Shown here: positions 1 to 12,001 of the stretch, in pieces
Position numbering within the stretch: position 1 is the first letter of the stretch
How the letters are laid out: each line of letters starts with the position of its first letter
DNA from: Heterotrichella gracilis
Taxonomy: Eukaryota; Sar; Xanthophyceae; Tribonematales; Xanthonemataceae
NCBI GenBank assembly: GCA_032358255.1
Contig: JAULBX010027052.1
Location: 62,001-126,000 of the forward strand
Direction: 5' to 3'
DNA: 64,000 nucleotides
Program-made: the position numbers and the translations under genes
Notes under the pieces: generated by a model
What the model saw: only the letters and a program-made list of their open reading frames with translations
Database searches by the model: none
Told to the model about the DNA's origin: nothing

Positions 1-2784
1 ATGCAATGGCTGTATTTCTGGTCAGAAAGGTTCAAAACCAATGCTTGTGTGGTTGTCGCTGGGCGAATTGCGCGGGTGTGGAATGCAGGGCAATTGCAAT
101 CTGGCTGTTCAACTGCGCCATGTTTCTGGGGATACAGGCATCCAATGGCATCCCATTCACGATGATCAGGTGATTAATAAGGCATCCTGTACCTTTGGTT
201 GCACTTGGCAACACCCTTGCACGTACTTTGTAATGATCCTCGCGGCCGTGCCTTTTGGTAATTTACATTTGGTTGCGAAATGTAATGCGTGGCATATATG
301 TTTTGCAGCCCTTCCCTGGCATGGATGGATGGGTACCGGGGCGTGCTGCGCTGGCACATCATCTACAACCTGGCAATGCTGAGGATGATCAGCTTCAGCC
401 TAGACATGCATGCAGCCAGGATCAAGCAGGCTCAGGCCAGCAAAAACACCGGTGCCAATGGCAGGAAGGTGAGAACGCTTTGAGTACCCAACATGCCTCC
501 AGGGAGAACCCATATCCCAAGTCATTACCTTATGGCGTGCTGGCTCATAAAACCTTGTCATGCATGCATTGCCCACTGGTGACCATGTATTCTACAGGTG
601 ACCGATGCAGGAGCTTCTGCCTGGGGCATGTGGATGTATGCAGCCTATGTGCTGTACCCGCCACTGTACATATCGGGGCCCACCATCACATTCAACAGCT
701 TTGCAGCACAGGTGCAGGCTGGGAGGAGCGTACCGTGGAAACAGGTATGCAGCAGAACACCAACTCTGTGCCTGCGCTGGTGCACCCAGCATTGGCAAGG
801 CTTGCTGTTGGTTGTGGGATGCCATTAATTTTGTACTTGCCTAGCTCATGCGCATGCTTGGTCTGGAAACCTTGCAGGTGTGGGTCGCTGCATCAAACAC
901 GTGCACTTGTGACATCACTATCTGGCAGTACCACTTGTCGTTAAAGTGTGGCAACAGGGAGCTGACACCATCCCTGCGGTAGGTTGCTGACTAAATAAAA
1001 CACTCCTGCATGCGTGCGCTAGGTGAGATGCATCCACCAAGCCCAACGGATTGGCCATACAATATTTACTGTTCTCTCCTTGCATCATGCAGGTGCTGCT
1101 GTATGGCGCCAGGTGGGCCGCTGCTCTGCTGCTCTTGGAGGCCATGACACACACCCTGTACTTCAACGCGCTGGCCACCCGAGGGGCCTGGCGGGGCCTG
1201 CCGGTGGCGCAGGTGGCCATGACTGGCTTCTGGGTGCTCATCTTCATGTGGCTCAAGGTAGGGTAGGAACCTTTGTGGTACACAGGTAGTGCCGGTACTA
1301 ATCTGCAAGGGTTGGGACCACCGGCATAACTAAATGAATGAATAAGTAAGGGACAGGCTATTTACTTATTATTTTTTGGTGCGTTAGCTGCAGTTGGCTG
1401 TAGGTGTGGCAGTGGTGTTTGATTTAGGTTGTGTTAGTGGGGGTACCTTTCTACAGCTCCGCCATGCAGGAATTGCACTGCCGTCAGGGAAATTCACCCA
1501 ACCTTCCCGTCCAATTGCATCATAGCTTATTACCATACCCAGCATGATAGCCATTGCTCTTACTTACTTGTGCCACAGCACCCTTCTGCCCATGCACGGC
1601 CGGAGAACTCACATCAGGATGTTTATAAGCAATGCAGTTCTTGGTGATTTGGCGGTTTGCACGCCTGTGGGCGCTGGTGGATGGGATCGACCCGCCTGAA
1701 AACATGCGCCGCTGTGTGTGTACCAACTACGACATTGAGGTGGGATGGCCCGACAACCTGCATTTTGTCCACAACATGATGTACCCTGGTTCTACATCCT
1801 TCACATGTCATAAATTGCAGCCCTTTGCATGCATCCCTGTCCTAGTTTGTGCAAGGTTCTGGTGAATTGCAGCCCACCACATGCGTCCATTCCCACGCTA
1901 ACGGGCATGACATGGCCTGTGTAGGGCTTTTGGAAGAATTGGCATGCCTCCTACAACCTGTGGCTGGTGAAGTACATGTACATACCCATGGGAGGGTCCA
2001 CCTGGCGCATGCTCAATATCTGGCCAATATTCACATTTGTGGCAGTCTGGTGAGTTTGAAGGGATGGGGCATTGAGCAGCGAACGTGCATTGCTGGCGCA
2101 TGTGTGTGATGCAGTCATGTTTGACGCGCTGTCTGTGCTGCAGGCATGATCTAGAGCTGCGCCTTTTGTGGTGGGCGTGGTTGACGTGCTTCTGCTTTGT
2201 TCCAGAACTGGTACGCTTACATCTAGGCAAAATGTGGTCAAATCACAGCACTGTGGTGTATATACCCTCAAGTACACATACTGGCGCATGGCGTGTCCAG
2301 CACATAAGCAATTGTATGTTTGCCGGCAGGCCTAGCTGACACCTAGCTTGGATCATCTGATGCAGGTTTGCAAAGCAGCTGTGATGCATCAGCGGTCGCA
2401 GCAGCTGAGACAGCGATGGTACTTCAATCAACTGTGCGCTCTGGGGGCGTCGCTCAATATCACATTCCTGATGGCAGTCAACCTGGTATGCATGCAAGGG
2501 CCTGCACGCAGTAGTCAACGTCACACACGCAAGCAGTATCCAGGCTATGATTTTGACGCATTTAGGGCAGTTCACTTTGCTGCAAACAATGTGTGACACG
2601 GCATGGTGTGTTTCTGCAGGTGGGTTTCGTATTGGGAGCAGATGGCATCGGCCCCTTTGTGTTTGAGGTGCTTCACCACCCAAGATTCATTGTTGCCATG
2701 CTGGCGGTGTTTTACTGCGCGGCACAGCTAATGTTTGCATTACAAAGAATGGGGGACAAGCGGAAAGACGCAAGTGTGCAGTGA
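1..2784 (+). CDS. GUP1: GUP1/HHAT-like membrane-bound O-acyltransferase (3' part)
   Basis: Eight exons fit (309-468, 598-744, 1093-1257, 1638-1739, 1925-2049, 2144-2210, 2366-2485, 2620-2784), all with GT-AG introns. Exon 309 begins in mid-codon, so the N-terminus lies left of the window; 1-308 reads as intron. Family signatures are LRMISFSLD, YPPLYISGPTITFNSF, LVDGIDPPENM, GFWKNWHASYNLWLVKYMY followed by IPMGG, and AVWHD, which carries the likely active-site His. Several long hydrophobic helices are visible and the tail is short and basic. The motif set matches the glycerol-uptake/Hedgehog-acyltransferase branch of MBOAT rather than DGAT1 or LPCAT. In yeast GUP1 acts in the ER on GPI-anchor lipid remodelling; that role here is inferred. 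Stop at 2782-2784. Family assignment is firm, substrate is not. Confidence 0.9.
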
Positions 2785-3280
2785 GGAGCGCCCTCTTCTA
2801 GATGCAATGGTATTCAATGTTAAATTGGTCCCCAGGTAAAGGGCTCTGGCACCATGCCATGTGTCTGTCTGAGAGAGTTTCTGAACCCGATGCCTATACA
2901 CCGTGCATATATGTGTGTGTCGTGTGCCTGCTGGCCTGGTGGCTAGGGTAATAAGCAGCACACAACTTGCACTCGTGAGGCCTTCCAAGACAAAGTTTTA
3001 TGCAAATAAGGGTTTATTGGACCAAATTAGGGTTTTTTGGGCACCCTAAATTGCCCTACTCATGTGCAGCTACCGGACGTCTTCCATGAAGCTGCATTCC
3101 TGCAATTCTTTTCAGTCGAGTCCGCATGTTTGTGAAGCGCGGGCCCTTAATAACGAAACCCACTGCACGACAGGTTACTTACAACGTCTGTTTTCCGGTA
3201 CACTTCAGCTAGCTTGTACCCACGTTCCAGGTTTGAAACAACTATAACCTTGCCTTTGTGCCATCAGAAACTACAGCAAC
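2785..3280. other. Intergenic, MBOAT to LEA-1
   Basis: This stretch holds the MBOAT 3' flank and the LEA-1 upstream region. An AT-rich patch near 2990-3060 has two similar halves ending in a 'agggtttattgg' or 'agggttttttgg' phrase. I see no ORF with support and no clear core promoter. Confidence 0.5.
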
Positions 3281-6249
3281 ATGGCAGACGAGTCCGAGCA
3301 GCACGGTGGGGGCTTCCTGGGTGGCATCGTTGGCAACCTGAAAGAAGCGACTCAAAATGTGGCTCATGCCCTGGGCAACCTCGGAAACGACAATGACAAG
3401 GCGGTAAGGGATACACCTTGGTTACCTGCTTTGCCACCTATCGTGCATAAATATGTAAATATCTTTGCATACGTGAAAATTCTTTAGTATTTTTTGAGCA
3501 GCCATATCTTTAGGTTGCAAGTAAGGAGGGTGTGCCGTTGCCAGCTATTGTTAGCAGCACCTGTGTCTCAGTGCGCACTTTGACCCCAGCACATTTTGCT
3601 GACTTGTACCTCTGGTGTTTCTGTGCAGGAATCCGCCATGGATGCTGCCAAGGACAACATCTCTGATGCTGCTGACCAGGCCAAGGAAGCAGGCAGGCAG
3701 GGCAAAGAGCAGGCAGGCCAGGCAGTAGACCAGGCACGGGAGCGCGCCAAGGAAGAGGGGCAGGACATCAAGGGCCGCGCTCAGGTAAGCGCTGCTGTGT
3801 TAACTGCGGTGTTCTGCGAGGTTATACATATCTGGAACTGATACAGCATAGGTGGTATGGAGCAGCATATTGTGTGTTATTGTAGGGTTTAGGGTTTACT
3901 ATTGAGGGATGTCAACGACTGAGCCCCGCTGGTCCCTGTAACGAGGGGGAACAACTTGTGGTTGATGTCACCACGGGGTCTGCATTGCCATGCATAGTCA
4001 CATGGGCATTGCCTGGCCACATGTATGCATCTAAACCAGCTGGGGCTGCCAGATCACATTTGTGCATCTCATTGAGTTCACTGAAGAGCGTCATTTGTGG
4101 GGTCACTCTGCTAGTTTGGAATGGCAATTGTGCTAATGCTGTGCTTCTGGTGTTCAGGACAAGTCTGAGAAAACCCGCAGCCAGGCTGCATCAGCCGAAG
4201 AGACTGTGGAGGACAAAGCTGGCAAGGCAGGGGATGCTGCAAAGGACAAGGCGCAGGCAACCAAGCAGACTGTGGAGGACAAGGCTGGCAAGGCAGGCGA
4301 TGCTGCCAAGGACAAGGCGCAGGCAACCAAGCAGAAAGCGGGCGATGCTGCTGAGTCAGTGAAGGAGCAGGCTTCAAGTGCCGCCCAGGCTGGCAAGGAG
4401 AAAGCCTCCGATCTGGCGGATGCTGCCAAGGAGAAAAGTCAACAAGGGGCTGATGCTGTCAAGGTAATTGGCAATGAAAACAATGCATACAAAGTTTGCT
4501 TACATTGGCATCGTGAGTTGGTTGCATGCAGTAATGTCGTCACAAGCATGCAATCTGTATATGGTACCAACCACTTTTTGTTTGATACAAACTGTGCGTT
4601 TCAGAGTCCTGATACCTGCTCTTCGGAGTGCATGTACATTGCCGGCATGAACACTTTTTTCCAATCTTGCAGGATGCGGCCAAGGACACCGAGAAATCCT
4701 CCAAGGGCCTGTTTGGCCAGGTGAAGCAGAAGGTTGCAGAGGCAGCTGGCGCAGTGCAGCACCACGCAGCAGGCGCAGCGTCAGCTGTGCAACACAACCT
4801 CGGCTTTGGCGGGGACAAGAGTGAGGAGGCTGCCAGTGATGTGCAGCAGGACGCTTCCAAGGCAGGGGACAAGGTCGAGGATGCAGCCAAGGGTGTTGGT
4901 CAGAAGGTGTCAGATACAGTTGAGGCTGGCAAGGAGAAGGCCAAGGCTGGCAAAGACAAGGTAGAAGACGCAGCTCAATCAGCCAAGGAGAAGGTAGCAG
5001 ACACTGCTGAGGCTGGCAAGGAGAAGGCTCAGGCTGGGAAAGAGAAGGTTGCAGATGCAGCCCAGTCGGGCAAAGAGAAGGCTACAGACACCGCCCAATC
5101 AGCTAAGGAGACATCAACCAATGCTGCTGATGAGGCCAAGGTAATACACTGTGTGAGGAGAACATTGGGGCTTTGAAAGCTTAGAAGTGGACATGAATGG
5201 GCATTGGCTCTCGAAGTTGTGCATATGGATTGTGTGTTGAAACATTCAGTCCATGGTCTCGTGCAATCCTGCAAGAGACAGATTTGTAGCGTCTGCACTG
5301 TCACGTTGCAATGCAACCAATCTGTCTGTGCCTACAATGGAGATGAGAATGCTTGCATGCCATCCTTGTGATGTGACAAATCGTCACATCCGCCACTTCA
5401 CCTTTGACTACCTTCTTACCAATGCTTTTACCTTTTGTCCTGCAGGGAGCAGCCAAGGACACCGAGAAGCAGTCCAAGAATGTGTTTGGCCAGGTGAAGC
5501 AGAAGGTTGCAGAGGCAGCTGGCGCAGTGCAGCACCACGCAGCAGGCGCGGCCTCAGCAGTGAAGCACACTGTTGCTGGTGGTGAGGACAAGGTCGAGGA
5601 GGCTGCTGCTGATGTGCAGGACGAGAGTGGTGGCGATGAGGCTGAGGCGGGCGCTGTGGAGGGAGCGATTGGCCAGGTATATTGATGGGTACAGGTGTTA
5701 AAACCCATTTTTCTTTCGCAGGCGAAAAGTATTAGGTTGATTAATGTGCATTACAGCTATGCAGCATGAGTAGTACTTTCCCTGAACGTGCGGCGCTAGA
5801 CAAGAATTTGTGCTGATTTTGAAATTTAGCAGTGACTCTGTACTCATTTGCAGACTGTGTCCTGTCGCATGCCTGAATGCAGCCGCACGCTGTCTAAACT
5901 GCGTCGAATGTCGGATTGGGCATTGTTGATTCCCTGATATGAACATATAACCATTCCCCAGCTGCAAATAAAAGGGGCCTGTTAATTCAAGTGCATTCAG
6001 CAGTATTAATGCACTAGAAAAAATGCTACTGGCATGTGTATAAGCGAGGGTAGCAATGCTGTATCTGGACTGATGTCTTGCTGACGCCTGGCTTCCCTGA
6101 CCAACGATTCTGTGCGCCTGCAGGAGTTCCCTATCGACACCAGCAAGACCGGTCTGCACACCCCCGGTGACGATGGCAACCTCAGCTTTGCGGATGCGCT
6201 CAAGCAGAAGAAGAGCCAGGTGCTGGAGGAGTTGAAGCAACAGGAGTGA
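3281..6249 (+). CDS. LEA_4-like (group 3 late embryogenesis abundant) protein 1
   Basis: Six exons: 3281-3403, 3629-3784, 4158-4463, 4673-5140, 5446-5676, 6124-6249, giving 469 aa. Every exon is a multiple of three and all five introns are phase 0. The product is almost entirely Ala/Lys/Glu/Asp/Gln/Gly in 11-residue-like repeats such as AKDKAQATKQ, EAGKEKAKAGK and DAAQSAKEKV, with no Cys or Trp. This is typical of disordered group-3 LEA proteins that become amphipathic helices on drying or freezing. Exons 4 and 5 open with the same module (AAKDTEK, FGQVKQKVAEAAGAVQHH). The N-terminus has a short hydrophobic GGFLGGIVGNL stretch and the C-terminus a distinct PIDTSKTGLHTPGDDGNLSF segment. Chlorella hardening-induced LEA proteins (HIC type) are the nearest described relatives I can suggest. 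Location in the cell is not clear. Confidence 0.82.
4206..4337 (+). repeat. 66-bp tandem duplication in LEA-1 exon 3
   Basis: Two copies of a 22-codon unit (VEDKAGKAGDAAKDKAQATK plus QT or QK) lie at 4206-4271 and 4272-4337. They are nearly identical in DNA, which points to a recent in-frame duplication of two 11-residue LEA motifs. Confidence 0.85.
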
Positions 6250-7502
6250 AGCATGGCGCGCTTGTAGTTGTGCACACTGGACGGGTGATGCCTGGCAGTG
6301 GCAGTGTGGCATCATGGGGGGTGCTTAGTTGCAACCTTGGGTTGGCTTTTTTCTGCCAGATTCTGATCAGTTTGGGCTGGGCGGTGTGGGAGCAGATTGA
6401 TAAAAATCAGCTTGCGTGACAACTGTTAAGCAATGGAGTTTATCAGAGGCTTAGGCCTACACAGTGTCAACAAATCTGTTTAGGGTTAAATAGGTGGGAC
6501 GCCGTTAGCTAGACGATGCAAGTTGATTTTGAATTCTACCCTTTGTCTGTGTTTCCTAGCAGCAAGGGCCACTGTCCAACTACTGCTTATTTTAGAAGAG
6601 CACTGCAACGATAATGTGTGGGCTTGCTGGGCTCTTGTATGCTGCGCATCAGACCTATGCAGCTGCAGAGTATACTCGTCAACGGGAATGAATATACGCT
6701 TTGGGAGATGATTGGAAAGGGGTATAGTTGTGCGCCTGTGCAAAAATTGAAGTGGCAAGTCTTGCTCAGCCAGTCCGCCAAATAACGAGAGTAATAGTTG
6801 TGCTTCCAAATTGAGTGAACTATCTGCCCATGCCCTTGTCTATGTGTTTGTAACAAAAAAGAATACAGCAACAGTGTTTCGCTGTTTAAGGCGTTGGGAA
6901 AGCACATACATGCCTATACTGGGCAATTACTGTTACACATACCCAATCTCCCAAAACTGACATCACTGGGGTTGGCTAATTGCTTAGTGTCAAGCACACA
7001 AGCACACTAATACGACGGAGTGAGGAAGACAGTTCATAGTCACAGCTATATACCTAGCCGGGCTACAGCTCATCCGACGGCATGTGTGCTAAACTGGCGC
7101 ACAATGCATATGCATGCAGACAGGAATGTACCAGGAGGCACCGCACCATTAGCCAAAGCGCCAGCAAAGGGCGAGTGCTGCTTACAGCGCTGGGGGTTGG
7201 AACTTTCCCTGGCAACAACTTTTTTGGCAGCTGAAGTGTAGCTGCCCGCAGCTTCGGATAGGATATTAAATATGGCTCCCTTCATGGCAGCTCTACACCA
7301 GCTTCACCTGGTCGACTTTTAAGCACAACGCTGGCTGAGTCTGCCCCTAACCCCAGCCAACTTGCTGAACATCGCTCAAGTACTTAAACCCTCGTGTGCA
7401 AAACTTTTAAACTAACACGCCTTCTGTCGCCAACTCAAGCTATCTCTTACCCACCAACTATCGAATACCCCTCACCTTTTACCAAGCAAGCACCCCGACA
7501 AT
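6250..7502. other. Intergenic between the two LEA genes
   Basis: About 1.25 kb of lower-GC sequence with no supported ORF. It holds the LEA-1 3' flank and the LEA-2 promoter region. Open frames here are short and lack family resemblance. I cannot point to a specific regulatory site. Confidence 0.5.
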
Positions 7503-10500
7503 ATGTCTACCCCAGTCGAGCACACCCCCACCATCATGGAGCGCGTCAGCGACGGCCTCCAGAGCGTGAAGGAGTCCCTGGGCTTGGCCACTGGCGAGGA
7601 GCACACGGTGAGCATACTTTATCAACCGGCAGCAGTGTTTATTGACGAGCAGTACACCGAGTAGGGCAACGCATGCATGCATCTGTGCAGACTGCTGTAT
7701 TTGCAAGGCTTAGCTGCGAACGTTGTCCAAGTCATACGGGTATTCGCTAGTGGCAACTGGTAACGCCAACGCACATATCCTTGGCCTGTTTCGCCTGGCC
7801 GCATCCCGCGGCATGCCCTATATTTGGGTCGCTTCCCCCTGACCAACATATGCTCTCGAGTGCTCATACATATTCCTTGCTGTCTCCAGGCGGCTGCAGG
7901 TGACCACATCAAGGCAGCTGGCAGTGAGCTGCACGAGGCCGCCAAGGACAAGTCCGCTGGCGTGCAACAGAAGGCTGGCGAGAACGTTGACGCTGCTGGC
8001 CAGAAGTGGCAAGAGACTAAGGAGGCCGCAGGCGAGCGCGTGGACCAGGCCAGGGCCTACACCCAGGTGAGCAAAAGGAAGCTTATAACTTCAACGCCTG
8101 CCTGTGGCCGTTGCACGCACGCAGCTGTGCAGAAATTATATTTATATATGTCTTCCATAGCCTAGTTGTCACCTGCTGCCCACTGTGCACTGGTTGCAAC
8201 CATTGTCCACTGGTTGCAACCATTGTCCACCAGTCCCTGAAGTCCTTTTGGCACTATCTACACTTCCTGCAAAGTCTGACTTTTCCTACTCCACTCCCTG
8301 TAGGAGAAGAAGCAGCAGGTCGATGAGGCAGCTGCCAACACCTGGGACGCAACCAAGCAGAAGGCCAACGATGCCGGTGCCGTTGTTGGGGAGAAGTGGG
8401 ATGCCACCAAGCAAGCCGTGGGCAGTACCATGGCATCCACTGGGGATTACATCAACCCCGAGGTACCTACCTACCGCAAGTGAGCAACACAAGTGTGTCA
8501 CAGCTGGTGCCCTTTGTGTGAGGGTGTTGTCCTCGGCTAGTTGCTGGTTTTTGGCTTTTTCAGCGTGATTATGACATCAAATAACATAGTGGTGCCTCTT
8601 TTACAAGCCTTTTCCCTGTAGTAAGTGTGCGAGCTAAGCTGGTACAGTAAGCCTTGTATGATTTTGGGTGGTGTCTTTTATAGCGCTGCTAATACATGGT
8701 GTGGATATTAGTTTAAAACTATTCTGTATGTTATGCCTTGAGTGACATGTGGGCTGTGGACTTTGTTGCCCTGGTTTTCCTTTGTGTTGTCCCCACACGC
8801 CCACCTAATGTCCTTTTCCCCTCTGTAGTAGTACACTTGTGGGCCTTACATGGTCCTGACATGCTGAATAGGCCATCCAAACTCTGCTACCCTTCGAAGG
8901 GTTCTGTAAGCTCGAGAGATACATCGATCATGTTGGACAATCTCTTCAAAATCATACTGCCACATGCTGGGCACTAGCCCACTTCAAAAATATATGCCAC
9001 ATCAATATACTCAGCCAACAAACTGAGAAAGTGTGTGGCATTACTATCACTATCTCAATGCGCATGCTCTATCATTCTCTGTAAATCTCATTACCAGCAA
9101 AGTTGCATGTTAGCAGGCTGTGCGCACGTGAAATAAAATCCAATTCCAAATGAAAATGTGTCATCATTTTTTCTCCTGCTGCAGGTGAACACTGGAAGGT
9201 CACATGGTTCAATTGCAAAGGGAGCAACACACGACAGGACTGGGGAATACAACCAGGTGAGAGTTGGGAAATCAACAAGTTGTCAGGCTGGGTCAACCCA
9301 GCTGGTAATGCACACACACTTGTTGCTAGCATTCAGTTGTCCATGCTATGCTGGTACTATGCCAGGGGATGAATTAAAGTGGAAAGTATACATGATTGGG
9401 GTGGATGGGTGACAAAGCCTGAGCAGGGAATGCATACAGCATGTCTGTCGCTTCACTCTGCCTGCATATCATTATCTTTCTTGAGAAAGCCGAGTATGGT
9501 ACCCAGGTTGGAAATCTGCACCATCGCAGAGGGCCTTTGAAACATAATTAATGCAACCGTACCACACCGGATTTTGGGCATTCTAACAAGCTGGGGAGGA
9601 CTGGAAACAGCGTGCTACAGCCTGTAGCATTTACTGTAGTGCCATTGTTGTCCCCTTTTCAGATAGGAGATTTATCAGGCAATTCCATACAGCAGCGCAA
9701 GGGTGCGCATATATGCACAGAGTGTATGTCACCGTGCTTTGCAATCTGCAGCAAAACGCAACTGACGTGCATGTTGCAAGAGCATAAAATCCCTAATTTC
9801 ATGCTGTAATGCTCTTTGTTGCACCAGGCGCGTCAGGACACCCGCGCCACTCTGGAGCACGGCAGTGAGGCAGCTCGGGGTAAGGCCCAGGAGACCAAGG
9901 AGTGGGCCTCTGATAAGGTGGAAGGTGCAAAAGATTCCGCTCAGTCCACCTGGGACGGTGCCAAGCAGAAGGTGCAGGAGGGTGCTGATGCAGTGGCCGA
10001 CACATGGGAGGAGACCAAGAAGGTGAGGGCCATTCCCAGGCAGTTGATGTCTAGTTGCTGGTAGGCGGCTGAGTAGCAGGGTAGGCACCTGCATGGAGGG
10101 CGATTGTGATATTTATTCTATGAGATATTGTATAGATGGAATGTGGGATATGGCCATGCTGCTTCAAAAGCTGCTGCATTGCACGCTAGAATTGGCTGGT
10201 GAAGATATGTGGGTGGCTGCACGGAAGCACGTGCCTACCAGTGTGTATCTGCCAATGTTATTTTGATGTTGATGGGTTGTTGCAGCATGCACACCATCAT
10301 GCTGTTGCTGCTTTTTGCACACGATCGCACTGTCTTGCTTCGGCAAATGACCGCCATGGCGTGCGCCACCCTCGCCTTGCTCTACCGCTCATCAATTTTG
10401 TTCAAACCACATCCCCCTCACTCCCATTACACCCATCCCGCAAGCCCCCTCTCTTACCCCCCTTGCTCACCTGCACAGGATGTGAGTGAGAGTGTGGATG

Positions 10501-10676
10501 CTGCCCGCAACAAGGTGAAGGACTTCAACACCCCCGCACGCGATGCCACCTATGGCAGCCAGGAGGAGCGGCTGGCGGCAGAAACTCAGCGGGCGCGTGC
10601 CGATGAGACAGCAGACCTGGCCCTGCGCATGTCGCAGCAGGCGGCTGATGAGCACTTGTCGCAGCAGGCGGCCTAA
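7503..10676 (+). CDS. LEA_4-like protein 2
   Basis: Six exons: 7503-7607, 7890-8066, 8304-8462, 9185-9256, 9828-10022, 10479-10676, giving 301 aa. All introns are phase 0, as in LEA-1. Repeats centre on a Trp-containing core: QKWQETKEAAG, TWDATKQKAND, KWDATKQAVGS, TWDGAKQKVQEG, TWEETKK. Exon 4 (VNTGRSHGSIAKGATHDR...) is Gly-rich and unlike the rest. The C-terminal exon is acidic and Gln/Ala-rich, ending in SQQAA. I see no membrane segment or clear targeting peptide, so a soluble disordered stress protein is likely. Orientation and intron phase match LEA-1, which suggests an old tandem duplication followed by exon shuffling. The 72-nt exon 4 is the least certain exon; without it the frame still holds. 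Confidence 0.8.
8188..8227. repeat. 20-bp tandem repeat in LEA-2 intron 2
   Basis: The unit cactggttgcaaccattgtc occurs twice in direct succession. Each copy contains the short palindrome ggttgcaacc. Confidence 0.9.
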
Positions 10677-12001
10677 AAATGTGGGCCTGGTTACTGTTTA
10701 GGGTTTAAGGTTTTCTTTAGGGTTTATACTGGTGACAGGGCAGTACGTGCGCTGTTGATGGTTGGGTAGTTTTCTTTGTGTGGAATGTATGAAGCATATG
10801 TATGATTGACCTCCTGTACAGTATGATGCAAGGACCTTGAAATTTACCGGTTGAACCACTGCTGAATGGGTGGTAGGCGTGGTTTGTAACACTAACATAG
10901 CAGCTTGACACATTCAAATGGCCAGTGGATTACCAGGCCTGTGCCAGTGTGGTATGTGCTATTGCGCTGGTTACCACTGCATACGTGCGCACCAGCAGTA
11001 CAGCCAGATTATTAGGCAGTCTCCTCCCTTGTGCCAACCAACACTGATTTCTAATTGCCTGACAGCAATTATCTGTGCACATTCAAGGCTTACATTTGAG
11101 ATGCAGACAAGTATGATGTGTTGTTTCTGCCTCGATACAAACGCCACTGGGTTGCGTTGACGGCAGTTGGAACGAAATGGGGTATGACCTGGCCACAATC
11201 ATTGTAGATCGACGGTAAGCCATCGCCCCTTGCCGCTGTGGCCAAATGGCTAGCAATAGTGGCCAGAAAATGTGTGTTGTGGAGGATTGTGATATCTCAC
11301 CTTCTGTATATCACCGCTGTCTACAGAAATTGCTAGTTGTGCAAAATGCATGCAAAATGTTGCAGGTATTCATATTGTCTCCCGCCAAATTGGAGGGCTG
11401 CGCTAAATGACCCGGTTTGAACTTAGATGTTTACTCGTTGGTATTATAAGACGAGTGTAACACTCAGTGTTGATACCCAGTGGATATAAGCTATTGCCGT
11501 GTGTATTTACCGGCAAAAAAGCGTGTAACGTGGGTTGTATAACGTACAACGTGGCATGCATGCAAGGCACCCACCGTACAAGTGGACCCACCTCACGAAG
11601 GTAATTTTGCACAAGAAGGCTGCATGCACTAGTTATACTTGCGTGCCATTGTAGTTTGTTAGAATCACGGTGCTACCTCTGTGTTTGATTGGCTATCAGG
11701 CTGGTGTTTACCACAACTATGTGGCCACCTGGCAAATGCATGCAAAGGGGTATCTAGACAGTTGAGAGCGCCTAGACTATCAGATGTCAGGAGGTCTTCT
11801 ACATACCATCCTGAACATTTGATAGCCGTTTATCTGGTGCAGTGGACATTTCGTTAACAGGAGCCCGTGTGGGCAATCAGATCAACGCCTTGACGTTGAC
11901 ATTGTTGATCACTACAATTGCTTACTGGCACTCCGCTGGGACAACCTCTCGTTGTCACATCTGCTATCAATTGGTTGCAGAGCGCTAGCATCCAGCATCA
12001 G
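10677..12001. other. Intergenic, LEA-2 to xylanase
   Basis: About 1.3 kb without a supported gene. A TTTAGGG-like tract at about 10698-10726 follows the LEA-2 stop. A possible chlorophyte TGTAA polyadenylation signal lies near 10886. A copy of the dispersed 'tacagccagatta' repeat lies near 10997. Several GCATGCA palindromes are present (about 11555, 11738). Confidence 0.5.

Noticed and set aside
41-382. A 5' exon of the MBOAT gene before 309
   Set aside because: The open frame does not resemble MBOAT sequence and is not the frame used after the acceptor at 308.
5698-6315. Minus-strand open frame of 205 codons behind LEA-1
   Set aside because: It overlaps the last LEA-1 exon and has no recognisable motif or composition of a real protein.
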